Source: Longimicrobiales bacterium
GTDB taxonomy: Bacteria > Gemmatimonadota > Gemmatimonadetes > Longimicrobiales > Gaopeijiaceae
DNA length: 64,000 bases
Assembly: GCA_028823235.1 (NCBI GenBank)
Contig: JAPKBW010000008.1
Span: forward strand, 62,001 to 126,000
Direction of reading: 5' to 3'
Part shown: positions 1 through 10,002 of the stretch, one piece after another
How positions within the stretch are numbered: the first letter of the stretch is position 1
How the letters are laid out: each line of letters opens with the position of its first letter
The notes under the pieces: model-generated
What the model was told of the DNA's origin: nothing
Seen by the model: the letters and a program-made list of their open reading frames with translations, nothing else
Databases searched by the model: none
Translations under genes and position numbers: made by a program

Positions 1-604
1 TCCCTGTGGCGCCGTACACGAGCGCAATTCCGTACAGAAAGAATCCGGTCGAGAAAGCTCCGAGCAGGAAGTACTTGAGGCCCGCCTCCGCCGACTTCCT
101 GTCCCTCCGATTGAAGGCAGCCAATGCGTACACCGCGATCGACATGACCTCGAGACCGAGGAAGATGACGATTAGGTCACGCGCGCCGGCCATGAACATC
201 ATCCCTGCCGTGGCGAGCAGGATCAGGCCGTAGAATTCACCGGCCTGCAGCCGCTGCCGATACACATAGGCGAAAGAGACCAGAATGGTGAGAGCGGCCG
301 CCACAAGGAAAATCCAGTTAGCGAAGAGTCGGAACCCATCGATGGCGATCATCGAGGTCCGGCCGACTTCGGTGACCCCGTAAAGCCATCCGTTCGCAAG
401 AGCTGCAAGCAGGACCCCCGCGAGGGCTAGCCAACCGAGATCGGCGGCCCCACCAAAGCTCGGGTCATTCGAATCTTGTTCCATTCCCGGCTTGTGCTTC
501 CCGGATACGCCGGCAACGAGCACACCCATCCCCCACACGCAGAGGATCACCTCCGGCATGAGCGCGAAAAAAAAGTGGAGCTGACGGCTGAAGTCTAGTT
601 CCAT
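1..604 (-). CDS. nuoN: NADH-quinone oxidoreductase subunit N (partial, C-terminus beyond window)
   Basis: This is the antiporter-like membrane subunit of respiratory complex I, one of three homologous proton-pumping modules in the cytoplasmic membrane. The first 201 codons are present, and the frame stays open to base 1, so the C-terminal half is missing. It begins at an ATG 11 bases after the nuoM stop. Visible features are an N-terminal membrane segment, then segments around residues 55-75 and 85-110, and the NuoN-typical region with DLIVIFLGLEVMSIAVYAL (residues about 144-162) followed by GLKYFLLGAFSTGFFLYG. It is the last gene of the operon in reading order. The identification rests on this conserved core and on position directly after nuoM. 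Confidence 0.95.
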   Translation of the reverse strand, partial: MELDFSRQLHFFFALMPEVILCVWGMGVLVAGVSGKHKPGMEQDSNDPSFGGAADLGWLALAGVLLAALANGWLYGVTEVGRTSMIAIDGFRLFANWIFLVAAALTILVSFAYVYRQRLQAGEFYGLILLATAGMMFMAGARDLIVIFLGLEVMSIAVYALAAFNRRDRKSAEAGLKYFLLGAFSTGFFLYGIALVYGATG

Positions 605-615
605 GGTGATTCGGC

Positions 616-2289
616 CTATTCGTCGCCGTCGGCGATGACATCTGCTGCGTCATCGCTCGTGGGATCTGCAGTCGGGTCGTCGGACACTGCGTTCGCATCG
701 GACGAGCCCATTTCAATGAGGGCGGAAGTGGTTTCGCCCGGGAGGTCGAGGCCCTGCTCTTCAAGAAGCGACACCTGGGCGTTGGCTGACTCGACCCGCT
801 CGATCACGGCGCGCACGCTGGGCTCCATGCGTTCGAGAACCGGGGTCGGATTCCAGCCGAGGATGATCATGAGGGCACAAAGAGGCGCGAGGATGACCAT
901 CTCTCGCCGGCTGAGGTCTTCGATCTTCCGATTCTCTTCCGACTCAAGCTTGTTGAAGAAAACCGTCTGCACCATCGGTAGCATGTAGTAAGCTGCGAAG
1001 ATCACGCCCGTGGTCGCGAGAAAAGCCAGCACCGGGTGCGTTTCGAAGGCACCGAGCAGCACGAGGAACTCACCAACGAATCCGCTGGTCCCCGGCAGGC
1101 CGATGGATGCGAGTGCCGTGATCAGGAAGGCTGTTGCAAACCAGGGAGCGACGCGGGCGATACCACCGAATTCGGATATCGTCCTCGTATGCCTGCGCTC
1201 ATACAACATGCCGAGCAATAGAAACAAGGCACCCGTGCTGATTCCGTGAGAGATCATGACGAGCAAGCCGCCCTGTAGACCGTTCACAGTCAGCGCGAAT
1301 ATCCCAAGCACGACGAACCCCATGTGGGCTACAGACGTGTAGGCTACCAGTTTCTTCGCATCCGGCTGGACAGCTGCGACCCAAGCCGTATAGAGGATTC
1401 CGATGACCGCGAGCACCATCATAGTCGTCACGACCGTGGGGTGCTGCGCCGCGAGCGGGAAGAGCGGGAGTAGGAACCGGAGAAATCCATATGTCCCCAT
1501 TTTCAGCAATACAGCTGCCAGAATAACGGACCCAGGGGTCGGCGCTTCGACGTGGGCGTCAGGCAGCCATGTGTGAAAAGGGAATAGTGGGACCTTTACG
1601 CTGAAAGCCAATGCGAAGGCGGCAAAGAGCCACAGTTGCTCCGTGCCAGTGAGTGGTACCTGGAGAAGGTCCGCGTAGGCGAAGGTAGGGAAACCAAGGA
1701 GCGTCTTGGCCTTCCAGAAAAGGAAGAGGATCCCGACCAGCATCAGCAATGAGCCGAAGGCCGTGTAGAGGAAGAACTTGATGGCCGCGTAGATCCGGCG
1801 GTCACCGCCCCATACACCGATCATGAAGTACATCGGCACGAGGGTAAGCTCGAAGAATACGTAGAACAGGAATACGTCTGTCGCCGAGAAGACACCTATG
1901 ACGGCGGCTTCGAGCAGGAGCATGAGTGCGTAAAAAGCACGCTGCTTCTCGCCGATGTAGTTGAACGAACCCAGGATCGCGATGGAGGTGCTGAACGTCG
2001 TCAGCATCACCATGAACAGGCTGATCCCGTCGATACCCAGTGAGTAGTTCACACCCCACCCTAAAATCCAGGAGGTGGAACTCTCCATCTGCATGCCCAC
2101 GTGTGCCGGGTCGAAAGCCCACCACAACCCAAGGCTTAGCACGAAGACCCCGATGGACCACCAGAACGCGACGGTCTTCGCCTGGCCTTCTTCAGCCCAC
2201 AGGACGAGACCGATGCCGAGAACCGGAAGCCAGATCAGCGCGTGAAGTGCCCAGCCCGCGTATCCGATCGAATCAAGTAGTGAAGTCAT
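616..2289 (-). CDS. nuoM: NADH-quinone oxidoreductase subunit M
   Basis: This 557-residue integral membrane protein is a proton-pumping antiporter-like subunit of complex I. About 14 membrane segments are expected. The family core is visible as ELTLVPMYFMIGVWGG (residues about 148-163, with the essential Glu), then the conserved stretch KVPLFPFHTWLPDAHVEAPT (about 232-251). The ATG at 2289 lies 12 bases beyond the nuoL stop. The C-terminus carries an acidic tail of about 40 residues, rich in Asp, Ala and Ser and ending DAADVIADGDE. This tail is longer than in most NuoM proteins and is probably a disordered cytoplasmic or periplasmic extension. Confidence 0.97.
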   Translation of the reverse strand: MTSLLDSIGYAGWALHALIWLPVLGIGLVLWAEEGQAKTVAFWWSIGVFVLSLGLWWAFDPAHVGMQMESSTSWILGWGVNYSLGIDGISLFMVMLTTFSTSIAILGSFNYIGEKQRAFYALMLLLEAAVIGVFSATDVFLFYVFFELTLVPMYFMIGVWGGDRRIYAAIKFFLYTAFGSLLMLVGILFLFWKAKTLLGFPTFAYADLLQVPLTGTEQLWLFAAFALAFSVKVPLFPFHTWLPDAHVEAPTPGSVILAAVLLKMGTYGFLRFLLPLFPLAAQHPTVVTTMMVLAVIGILYTAWVAAVQPDAKKLVAYTSVAHMGFVVLGIFALTVNGLQGGLLVMISHGISTGALFLLLGMLYERRHTRTISEFGGIARVAPWFATAFLITALASIGLPGTSGFVGEFLVLLGAFETHPVLAFLATTGVIFAAYYMLPMVQTVFFNKLESEENRKIEDLSRREMVILAPLCALMIILGWNPTPVLERMEPSVRAVIERVESANAQVSLLEEQGLDLPGETTSALIEMGSSDANAVSDDPTADPTSDDAADVIADGDE

Positions 2290-2301
2290 GGTCAGCGTCC
2301 C

Positions 2302-4476
2302 CTAAAACAGGCTGGCGCCGAGGACGAACAACACCCCAACGGTGAGGATGAACGCATAGGTGTTAACGGATCCTGTCTGGAACATGCTCACGGCCCACCC
2401 AATCCCCTTCGCCAACCACCCGACTGCGTTCACAGTGCCGTCGATGATGCCCGCGTCGATGACCTTCCAGCAGAACCGGGAGGCAGAGATGATCGGCTGG
2501 ACGACAAAGCGATCGTATGCCTCGTCCACGTAGTATTTATTGTAAAGGAGTGCACTGATTCCGGTGAGTTCGGTCTTGTCTTGAGCGGCCGGGACAATCT
2601 CCTGCTTCCCGACGAACAGGATCGAGAGGAAGACCACGACGCCGGCGGCGACCGTGGAAATCACTGCCCAGACCACTTCTCCACCTCCAAACGGCGCACT
2701 CTCAGACACACTGCCAAGATTCACTTCCTGGATGTGATGGGCCTGAGCGGTGAGCGGCTCGAGCCAGTGATGCAGCCACTCGGTCATCGGAAGAAAGCCC
2801 ATACCGCCGAGGAACGAGTTCTGAATCGCCTCGGGGACGTTGATCCACCCGCCGAAAATCGAAAGCACGGCGAGGATCGCGAGCGGGATCCACATGACTG
2901 GCGGGGCCCCATGCAGGTGCTTGGCCTCTTCTTCGCCTGTACGGTTCGTTCCGTGGAAAGTCATGACCATCATGCGGGTCATGTAGAACGCGGTCAGCAT
3001 CGCGGCAGCGAGAGCAAGAATCCAATAGACCGTATAGAGGGTTGGATATGGGGCGTTCGCTGCGCCACCAAAGGCTGCGGTCTGCCAGATAATTTCATCT
3101 TTCGAGAAAAATCCGGCAAACGGCCAGATGCCGGCGATCGCGAATGTCGCGATCCACATTGTGGTCCATGTGATGGGCAAGAAGACCTTGAGCCCACCCA
3201 TGTTGCGCATGTCCTGTGCGTCTTCGTGGTTGTGCGTGTTGTGATACGCCTCATGCATTGAGTGAATCACAGCACCAGCCCCCATGAATAGAAGCGCCTT
3301 GAAGAAGGCGTGGGTCATGAGGTGGAAGACGCCCGCGGTGTACGCTCCCACTCCCACGGCGATGAACATGAATCCGAGCTGCGAGACCGTAGAGTAGGCA
3401 AGAACCTTCTTGATATCGTTCTGCTTGAGCGCGATGGTCGCCGCAAACAGCGCAGTCAGAACACCGATTCCTGCGACCACGGCACTCGTAACAGGCGAAA
3501 GTGCGAACAGCACCGACGACCGGACCACGAGATAGACGCCTGCGGTGACCATTGTCGCCGCGTGGATCAGGGCTGAGACCGGAGTCGGGCCTGCCATCGC
3601 GTCGGGCAGCCAGACGTACAACGGCATCTGCGCACTCTTTCCGACCGCGCCCAGGAAGAAGAAGAGCGTGATCGCCGTGACCAGACCACCCGCATACTCG
3701 AGTGTTTGTGCCTCATGGAAGACCTGGATGAAGTCGACCGTGCCGAACGCTTTGTACAGCAAGAACATCGCGATGAGGAAGCCGACGTCGCCGATGCGAT
3801 TTACGATGAACGCCTTCTTGCCGGCGTCCGCCTTTTCCCGGTCACTGAACCAATAGCCGATCAGGAGATAGGAACAGAGCCCCACTCCTTCCCAGCCGAC
3901 GAACATCAGCGCGTAGCTAGATCCCATGACGAGGACGAGCATGAAGAAGACGAAAAGATTCAGATATGCGAAATACCGCGGATATCCGGAATCTTCCTTC
4001 ATGTAGCCGACGCTAAAGATGTGAATCAGCGTTCCGACGCCCGTGACGACCATCATCATGATAATCGAGAGCTGATCGAGCTGGATCGCGGCGTTCACCG
4101 TGAAAGTGCCTGTGGCGATCCAGGTCCAATACTCAATGACCACAGGTGCTTCGAGGTGTGCCCCCAGCATCCGCGTGAAGTTCACGGCGGTGATCAGGAA
4201 GGCCAGCGCCATGACACCGGGGCCGATCCATGTGGGAAGCGTGTGCGTCGCAGGCCTCGACGACGAGTCTCCGAGGTCGAGTTCCCCACCGGCACGCACC
4301 GCATTTGCGGAGTCGCGGCCGTGCTGAAGGGCGAGCCACCCATTGGCCAGAAAGCCGAGTAGTGGCAACAAGATCACGAAGCCCGGGAAGAAAGGCTCGA
4401 AATGCGCGCCCTCGCCCGCGGCCTGTCCGCCTCCCTGCAGAAGGGCGATCAGCGAAGTCGTCATGCCGGTCACCAT
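2302..4476 (-). CDS. nuoL: NADH-quinone oxidoreductase subunit L
   Basis: This 724-residue subunit is the distal proton-pumping module of complex I and carries the long lateral helix. It contains [19 protein letters not shown] (residues about 192-210, essential Glu) and [20 protein letters not shown] (about 281-300), both diagnostic of NuoL. It is longer than the E. coli protein (613 residues), with extra sequence between the pump core and the C-terminal anchor. Two starts are possible, the ATG at 4476 overlapping the nuoK stop and the ATG at 4464. The first was chosen because it gives the tight overlap seen elsewhere in the operon. Confidence 0.97.
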   Translation of the reverse strand: MVTGMTTSLIALLQGGGQAAGEGAHFEPFFPGFVILLPLLGFLANGWLALQHGRDSANAVRAGGELDLGDSSSRPATHTLPTWIGPGVMALAFLITAVNFTRMLGAHLEAPVVIEYWTWIATGTFTVNAAIQLDQLSIIMMMVVTGVGTLIHIFSVGYMKEDSGYPRYFAYLNLFVFFMLVLVMGSSYALMFVGWEGVGLCSYLLIGYWFSDREKADAGKKAFIVNRIGDVGFLIAMFLLYKAFGTVDFIQVFHEAQTLEYAGGLVTAITLFFFLGAVGKSAQMPLYVWLPDAMAGPTPVSALIHAATMVTAGVYLVVRSSVLFALSPVTSAVVAGIGVLTALFAATIALKQNDIKKVLAYSTVSQLGFMFIAVGVGAYTAGVFHLMTHAFFKALLFMGAGAVIHSMHEAYHNTHNHEDAQDMRNMGGLKVFLPITWTTMWIATFAIAGIWPFAGFFSKDEIIWQTAAFGGAANAPYPTLYTVYWILALAAAMLTAFYMTRMMVMTFHGTNRTGEEEAKHLHGAPPVMWIPLAILAVLSIFGGWINVPEAIQNSFLGGMGFLPMTEWLHHWLEPLTAQAHHIQEVNLGSVSESAPFGGGEVVWAVISTVAAGVVVFLSILFVGKQEIVPAAQDKTELTGISALLYNKYYVDEAYDRFVVQPIISASRFCWKVIDAGIIDGTVNAVGWLAKGIGWAVSMFQTGSVNTYAFILTVGVLFVLGASLF

Positions 4477-4763
4477 TTCAAGACGTTGAAGCTGTCCACA
4501 TTCACCGTCTCATAGTGACGGAAAATCGAGATGATGATTGCGAGTCCGACCGCCGCCTCAGCAGCGGCCACCGTCATCACGAAAAACACAAAGATCTGGC
4601 CGTCGATGCCCCATACGCGCGAGAATGCGACGAAGCTCAAATTCACCGCGTTGAGCTGTAGCTCAATGCAGAGGAACATGATGATCGCGTTTCGGCGCAC
4701 GAGGACACCAAAGGTCCCGATGACGAAAAGGATCGCGCTGAGTACGAGCGCCTCGGTGACCAT
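4470..4763 (-). CDS. nuoK: NADH-quinone oxidoreductase subunit K
   Basis: This 97-residue membrane subunit of complex I has three membrane segments, the usual NuoK size. The conserved proton-path Glu lies in the second helix within the stretch [20 protein letters not shown] (residues about 28-47). The second membrane Glu lies in [20 protein letters not shown] (about 65-84). The start ATG shares its A with the nuoJ stop (TGATG), indicating translational coupling. The 3' end overlaps the chosen nuoL start by 7 bases. Confidence 0.97.
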   Translation of the reverse strand: MVTEALVLSAILFVIGTFGVLVRRNAIIMFLCIELQLNAVNLSFVAFSRVWGIDGQIFVFFVMTVAAAEAAVGLAIIISIFRHYETVNVDSFNVLKW

Positions 4764-5272
4764 CAGACGTCCCTCTTTGCGAGCACGAGTGCGCCCACGA
4801 TGGCTACGAGCAACAGGATTCCCGTGATCTCGAATGGCACCACGTAGGTCGTGTAAAGTGTTTCAGCAATCGCACCTACGGCGCCATGTTCGGCGATCGC
4901 TGCGTCGATCGCGACTCCGCCGGAGCCCGCCGTCATACCGGCACCTCCGAGGCGGGTGGCCAGGATGCCGGCGATCCCGCCGATGATGCCGAACGAAAGT
5001 ACGGCGAACGCCCCTCCCTTCAGGTCCTTCTGGTAGTCATGCCCGAGGTTCAGGAGCATGATCACAAACAGGAAGAGCACCATAATGGCGCCCGCGTATA
5101 CGATAATTTGGATCGCGGCGAGGAAGTGGGCCTCGAGCAGGACGAACGTCGCAGCCATGGCCCCAAGCGTTGTCACCATGAAGAGGAGACTTCCCACAGG
5201 GCTTTTTGCCATCACGACGCCGATCGCGCCACCGATTGCGAGTCCCGCGAAGAGGTAGAACAGGAAGATCAT
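4763..5272 (-). CDS. nuoJ: NADH-quinone oxidoreductase subunit J
   Basis: This 169-residue subunit is the membrane protein of complex I next to NuoK, with five membrane segments. The family core [20 protein letters not shown] (residues about 55-74) contains the conserved Tyr-Ala-Gly-Ala of the pi-bulge helix. It starts 9 bases after the nuoI stop and its own stop overlaps the nuoK start by one base. A loop of about 25 Gly/Ala-rich residues (about 108-135) between the last helices is somewhat longer than usual. Length and position agree with NuoJ. Confidence 0.96.
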   Translation of the reverse strand: MIFLFYLFAGLAIGGAIGVVMAKSPVGSLLFMVTTLGAMAATFVLLEAHFLAAIQIIVYAGAIMVLFLFVIMLLNLGHDYQKDLKGGAFAVLSFGIIGGIAGILATRLGGAGMTAGSGGVAIDAAIAEHGAVGAIAETLYTTYVVPFEITGILLLVAIVGALVLAKRDV

Positions 5273-5281
5273 GTCCGGCCG

Positions 5282-5782
5282 TTACTCCGAGTCGGGATCC
5301 GAGGGATCCCAGAGAAGTGTGGACGGGTGGTCTTGCTCCATGAGTCGATCCAGGTCGTAGACGAATCGGTCTCGCGTGTATTCGGCATTCTCGAAATGCT
5401 GGCCCACATGAATCGCTTCAACAGGGCACACTTCCTGGCACATGCCGCAAAAAATACAGCGAAATTCGTCGATCTCGTAGACGATCGGGTAACGATTCCC
5501 TTGGTCGTCTTCACCTCCGACGAGGCGGATGCAGTTTGCTGGGCATACCGTCGGGCACAGGCCACAAGCCACGCACTTTGGTCGACCGTCCGCATGGGTT
5601 TCCATGACGTGCGTGCCGCGCCATCGGGGGCTCAGGTCCGTCTGCTCCTCCGGGTACTGCTGTGTGATTTTGTTGGGATTGACCATGTGTTTAAAGGTCA
5701 ACGCCATTCCGCTCAGCGCGGCTCGCAGATACGACGTTGTATCCGGGTCCGGCCGGTGCATCACTTTGACAGAAATCGTCAT
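5282..5782 (-). CDS. nuoI: NADH-quinone oxidoreductase subunit I, two [4Fe-4S] clusters
   Basis: This 166-residue peripheral-arm subunit carries the N6a and N6b clusters that pass electrons towards N2. Both ferredoxin motifs are complete: C70-x2-C73-x2-C76-x3-C80 and C109-x2-C112-x2-C115-x3-C119. The frame is open upstream to 5950, but that extension lies inside nuoH in another frame. The ATG at 5782 gives the normal NuoI length and sits 4 bases after the nuoH stop, so it was preferred. The C-terminal tail after residue 125 is acidic. Confidence 0.95.
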   Translation of the reverse strand: MTISVKVMHRPDPDTTSYLRAALSGMALTFKHMVNPNKITQQYPEEQTDLSPRWRGTHVMETHADGRPKCVACGLCPTVCPANCIRLVGGEDDQGNRYPIVYEIDEFRCIFCGMCQEVCPVEAIHVGQHFENAEYTRDRFVYDLDRLMEQDHPSTLLWDPSDPDSE

Positions 5783-5786
5783 TTGA

Positions 5787-7106
5787 TCAGTCTCCGGCAG
5801 TGGCTGGCTCAGGCTGCTTGGAGGCTTCTCGCGCCGCCATTGCCTGAGGAATCGTCTTGATCTCGACCAATTGAGCACGCTGAGCTGCCCCACCCGTGAT
5901 TGTGCGACCACGGTCGAGGAAGAACATGAAAGCGAACGTGGCGGCGCCACTCACTGCGGTCAGCACCAGGCCGTAAGTGAAGCCATATGTCATACCCACT
6001 TCTTCAATGACCAGGATCGTCATTGCGACGAGCATGACGTAGGCGAGTGAGGTCGGCAGCATGACCTTCCAGCCCAACGCCATCACCTGGTCATAACGGA
6101 ACCGAGGTAGCGTCCACCGAATCCAAATGTAGAGCAGCAGGAAGAGTCCTGTCTTCGCCGCGAAGCCTCCGAACGTCGCCAGTGTCTTCAGCAGACTGGG
6201 CTGTGCGAGGATCACGCTGCCGTCCGCTGCGAAGCCTCTGATGAGCTGCCCGTTGAGCCAAAACGCATCATCCCAGGTCCCGGGCAAGTCCCATCCGCCG
6301 AGAAACAGCGTCGCCATGAGGGCGGAAGCCGTCACCATGTGGCCGAACTCGGAGATCATGAAAGCCGAGAACTTCATGGCCGAGTACTCGGTGTGATAGC
6401 CTGTGACAAGCTCGGACTCCGCCTCTGGCATATCGAACGGAAGTCGGTTGGTCTCCGCAAACGCTGAGATCACGAACAGAATGAACGCGAATGAAAGCGG
6501 GAACGCGTACCACATTCCAAGCTGTTGTTGCTTCCAGATGATCTCGGTCAGGGTCACGTTCCCAGACATCATGAGGACTGCGATCAATGACAGACCGAGC
6601 GCGACTTCGTAGCTGACCATCTGGGCCGAAGCCCGCAGCCCGCCAAGGAACGCATACTTGTTGTTCGATGCCCACCCGCCCAGCACGACCCCATATACGG
6701 CGAGAGAGCTGAAGGCCAGCACGTAGAGGATGCCGATGGGAACGTCCGCGATGACCATGTCGACCACACCCCATGGCGTTGGCAACGGAGCGGCGATCGG
6801 AATGACCGCGAAGGTCATCAGCGAAGGGACCAGCACTAGAATTGGTGCGAGCACGAAGAAAAAACGCGAGGCCGTAGCCGGCAGCGTTTCCTCCTTGAGG
6901 ATGTTCTTCACGCCGTCCGCGAGCGGCTGAAGAAGCCCGAACGGACCGACACGGTTCGGTCCGCGGCGATCCTGGATAAAGGCCGAGACTCGTCGCTCGG
7001 CAAGCGTCGCGTACGCCACCACCACAATCACGAGACCAAAAATGGTAGTGTTCTTCAGCACCATGGCGATGATCGCCGGCAGGCCCTCGATCGGTTGCAA
7101 GCCCAT
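5787..7106 (-). CDS. nuoH: NADH-quinone oxidoreductase subunit H with C-terminal extension
   Basis: This quinone-site membrane subunit of complex I is 439 residues long against about 325-340 usually. The standard part is clear: LAERRVSAFIQDRRGPNRVG (residues about 31-50), an ETNRLPFDMPEAESELVTGY segment (about 218-237) and RWTLPRFRYDQVMALGWKVM (about 337-356). After the usual end there is an additional pair of hydrophobic segments and a hydrophilic tail of about 45 residues ending in PEPATAGD. The gene lies between nuoG and nuoI with a 5-base gap to nuoG. The extension is seen directly; its role is unknown. Confidence 0.96.
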   Translation of the reverse strand: MGLQPIEGLPAIIAMVLKNTTIFGLVIVVVAYATLAERRVSAFIQDRRGPNRVGPFGLLQPLADGVKNILKEETLPATASRFFFVLAPILVLVPSLMTFAVIPIAAPLPTPWGVVDMVIADVPIGILYVLAFSSLAVYGVVLGGWASNNKYAFLGGLRASAQMVSYEVALGLSLIAVLMMSGNVTLTEIIWKQQQLGMWYAFPLSFAFILFVISAFAETNRLPFDMPEAESELVTGYHTEYSAMKFSAFMISEFGHMVTASALMATLFLGGWDLPGTWDDAFWLNGQLIRGFAADGSVILAQPSLLKTLATFGGFAAKTGLFLLLYIWIRWTLPRFRYDQVMALGWKVMLPTSLAYVMLVAMTILVIEEVGMTYGFTYGLVLTAVSGAATFAFMFFLDRGRTITGGAAQRAQLVEIKTIPQAMAAREASKQPEPATAGD

Positions 7107-7111
7107 ACCCC

Positions 7112-8707
7112 TCAGTCTCCCGTCAAGGAAACGGATTCGTTGATGACGGCCCCGCGGGACCCAACATCGTCGTAGCTGATGCCGCTAAATGCGGGCACCT
7201 GCTTTCCGACAGAAGCGAACGCGTCAGCCGCGCAGCGGAAGATGTCCCCACTGGACCGCTCAGCGCTCAACGCTCCGAGAATGAGCCACGCCGGGCGTGA
7301 CATGCCGGGGGCCTGAAGCGCGCCGTCAAAGTGCTGCACCCGGCCCTCAAAGTTCGTGAAGGTGCCTTCCGATTCAGCGTGGCTCGTCACGGGAAGAACG
7401 TAGTCCGCGTTCGACGCTGCAGGGCTGTCATGGGTTCCGAGGTAAATATAGAGGCCAGCGTTCTCACCGAAGTCCACCGGCTGATCCGGTAGTGAATCGC
7501 CGAGAACGATGACGATGCCGTCATGCCCGGCGACCGACTCGAGCCCTCCGGATGCGTCATCCGCACCAACCCTTGTCATGTTCATGAGGTCGGCCGCGGT
7601 AGCGTTCGGCGAGAGGTCCTTCCGTCGCACCAACTGCGGGAAGCCCTTCAGCGGAACTTCATCTCCTGCTGCAGAAGAGCGATACACGATGTCACCCCCG
7701 CCAAGGGCGTCCACCACACTCGAGAGGGCGGCCAGGTCCTCGTTGGAGGAAAAGGGCGAGGCGACTGCCTTGACCGACACGTTGTCGAGGCCATCTACCC
7801 TGTCGAGGAGGCCCTTGAGGGCGTCCTTCCAACCTGATGCCTCCGATAAGGAATCGACTCGTGCGAGCGGCTCATCCAGTCGGTTGCCTTGATTCATCCA
7901 TTCATAGTTGTGGCGCCCGTAATCGCAAATCCACCAGGCGTTTACGTCAAGGTTCTCACGTGGCTTGATTCGCTGAACCAGGTTGTCTCGGGAATGCAGG
8001 TCGATGTTGCAACCTTGCGAGCAGCTCGTGCAGACCGACGGAGTGTGCGTCAGGTCCCATGCCCGGGCTTTGTGCAAAAAGTCTTTGGAGACCAGCGCGC
8101 CGACCGGGCAAATGTCGACGATGTTGCCGTGCCAGTTCGTGCCTTCGAGTCCCTCGTCAAAGAACGTGTCGATCACCGAGCGATTGCCTCGCTCAACCAC
8201 CGTCAGTCGATGGTCTTGCTCGACCTCACTCATGAAGCGGACACAGCGCGTGCACATCACGCATCGGTCACCGTAGAACAGGATATCCCCACCGAAATCG
8301 TCGCGGCCGAAAACCCGCTTGGGTTCGCGCCCACGTCCGTGCTCACGACCCTCTGCGTGGACGTAATCCTGAAGATCGCACTCGCCCGACATGTCGCAGA
8401 TCGGGCAATCGAGCGGGTGATTGACGAGGTAGAACTCGAGCACGCCCTGGCGGTTGCTCTTCGCCTGCTCGGACTGAGTGTTGACGACCTGACCGTCCAT
8501 GACGGTGGTGACACACCCCGGCATCGGCTTCGGCGCACCCTCCACCTCTACCAGGCAGAGGCGGCACATCGCCGGAGAGGACATCCCGGGATGGTAGCAG
8601 TAATGGGGCACCTCCGACCCGATCGTCTTGGCGGCTTCGAGAATCGTGGTTCCCCGCGGAACCGAGACCTCGTGGCCATCGATCGTGAGATTGACCATCG
8701 CGGCCAT
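7112..8707 (-). CDS. nuoG: NADH-quinone oxidoreductase subunit G (short form, N7 ligands kept)
   Basis: This iron-sulfur subunit of the NADH arm is 531 residues long. Ligand sets read in order: [2Fe-2S] N1b with C37, C48, C51 and C65; N5 with H97, C101, C104 and C110; N4 with C149, C152, C155 and C200; and a fourth set C226-x2-C229-x3-C233-x27-C261, the off-pathway N7 motif. The molybdopterin-oxidoreductase-like domain after residue 280 is much shorter than in the roughly 900-residue E. coli protein. The ATG at 8707 overlaps the nuoF stop by one base; a GTG at 8710 and an ATG at 8698 are alternatives. Confidence 0.95.
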   Translation of the reverse strand: MAAMVNLTIDGHEVSVPRGTTILEAAKTIGSEVPHYCYHPGMSSPAMCRLCLVEVEGAPKPMPGCVTTVMDGQVVNTQSEQAKSNRQGVLEFYLVNHPLDCPICDMSGECDLQDYVHAEGREHGRGREPKRVFGRDDFGGDILFYGDRCVMCTRCVRFMSEVEQDHRLTVVERGNRSVIDTFFDEGLEGTNWHGNIVDICPVGALVSKDFLHKARAWDLTHTPSVCTSCSQGCNIDLHSRDNLVQRIKPRENLDVNAWWICDYGRHNYEWMNQGNRLDEPLARVDSLSEASGWKDALKGLLDRVDGLDNVSVKAVASPFSSNEDLAALSSVVDALGGGDIVYRSSAAGDEVPLKGFPQLVRRKDLSPNATAADLMNMTRVGADDASGGLESVAGHDGIVIVLGDSLPDQPVDFGENAGLYIYLGTHDSPAASNADYVLPVTSHAESEGTFTNFEGRVQHFDGALQAPGMSRPAWLILGALSAERSSGDIFRCAADAFASVGKQVPAFSGISYDDVGSRGAVINESVSLTGD

Positions 8708-9999
8708 CACGCAGCCCCCACTCTTTCACCGCGACGGATCAACGACAGGTACTCATCTCTGAATTTCTCGATGGACGATTGTACTGGAGCCGCGACGGAG
8801 TCACTAAGCACACAAATCGTGGTTCCGACCATCTGTTGCGTCATCTGCATGAGCGTATCTAGATCGCCCTCGGTGCCACGGCCATCCTCGATGCGCCGAA
8901 GAATCTGGGCAGTCCAAGCCGAACCTTCGCGACACGGTGTGCACTGGCCGCATGACTCATGTGCATAGAAGTCGACCATGCGTCGAACCTGCTTCACGAT
9001 GTCGGCGGTCTCGTCCATCACGATGACGGAGGCGCAGCCGAGCATCGTGCCGACTTCGACACAGCCTTCGTAGTCGAGCGTGCACCGACCAGCTTCTTCG
9101 GCATTGATGATCGGGACTGAAGATCCCCCGGGAATCACCGCTTTGAGCGCATTGCCATCGCGCATCCCACCACACACTTCCTCGATCAATTTCATGAGCG
9201 GGAAGCCGAGGGGGAGCTCGTAATTGCCGGGCTTGTTCACGTGTCCGCTAACGCAGAAAAGCTTTGTACCAGGGCTCTTTTCTGTGCCGTACTGACGATA
9301 CCACGCGCCGCCATTCGTCACGATGTGCGGTATCGCACAAAGGGTTTCGACGTTGTTGATGGTCGATGGCATGCCAAAGGCGCCCACAGCAGCCGGAAAC
9401 GGTGGCTTCACGCGAGGCTCCCCACGGCGGCCTTCGAGTGAGTTCATTAGACCGGTCTCTTCACCGCAAATATAGGCACCAGCCCCCTGATGCACCGTGA
9501 GGTCGAGGTCATTACCCGAGCCCATGATGTCCTTGCCGAGGTACCCCTTGGCGTAGGCGTCCTCTACCGCTCGGGCTAGTACCTGATTGGCTTCGAAGAA
9601 CTCGCCTCTGCAGTAGATATAGACATGCTGCGCTCCAATCGCGTAGGCGCCGATGAGGCACCCCTCGATGAGCTGGTGCGGATCCCACCGCATGAGCTCG
9701 CGATCCTTGAATGTGCCAGGCTCGGACTCATCTGCGTTGCAAAGCAGATAGTGTGGCCTTCCCGACTCCTTTGGCATGAACGACCACTTCACACCCGTCG
9801 GGAAGCCAGCTCCACCTCGGCCGCGCAGGCCCGATTCCTTCACCGTGTTCACCACGCCCTCCGAGCCCAATTCGAACGCCTTCTTCAGGGCCTGGTATCC
9901 GCCTCGCTCGACATAGGTGTCGATGCGACGCTGCATCGGGTCACCGAAGTACTTGCTGAGTACTTGGACTTCATGCTCGGAAACGTATGGGTAGGCCAT
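8707..9999 (-). CDS. nuoF: NADH-quinone oxidoreductase subunit F, FMN/NADH site
   Basis: This 430-residue subunit oxidises NADH with FMN and carries the N3 [4Fe-4S] cluster. It shows the nucleotide-binding GLRGRGGAGFPTG motif (residues about 58-70), the NADH-contact segment CNADESEPGTFKDR (about 87-100), the GAGAYICGEETGLMNSLEG segment (about 170-188) and the cluster motif ESCGQCTPCREG (about 350-361) with a fourth Cys near residue 400. Length matches the family. It starts 3 bases after the nuoE stop and its stop overlaps the nuoG start. Confidence 0.97.
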   Translation of the reverse strand: MAYPYVSEHEVQVLSKYFGDPMQRRIDTYVERGGYQALKKAFELGSEGVVNTVKESGLRGRGGAGFPTGVKWSFMPKESGRPHYLLCNADESEPGTFKDRELMRWDPHQLIEGCLIGAYAIGAQHVYIYCRGEFFEANQVLARAVEDAYAKGYLGKDIMGSGNDLDLTVHQGAGAYICGEETGLMNSLEGRRGEPRVKPPFPAAVGAFGMPSTINNVETLCAIPHIVTNGGAWYRQYGTEKSPGTKLFCVSGHVNKPGNYELPLGFPLMKLIEEVCGGMRDGNALKAVIPGGSSVPIINAEEAGRCTLDYEGCVEVGTMLGCASVIVMDETADIVKQVRRMVDFYAHESCGQCTPCREGSAWTAQILRRIEDGRGTEGDLDTLMQMTQQMVGTTICVLSDSVAAPVQSSIEKFRDEYLSLIRRGERVGAA

Positions 10000-10002
10000 C
10001 GA

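Noticed and set aside
4886-5860. Plus-strand frame of 324 codons over nuoJ-nuoI
   Set aside because: Antisense to intact complex I genes with ferredoxin motifs; no domain of its own.
7112-8707. NuoG as a truncated pseudogene
   Set aside because: Short NuoG proteins are common, all cluster ligands are intact and the frame is coupled to neighbours.
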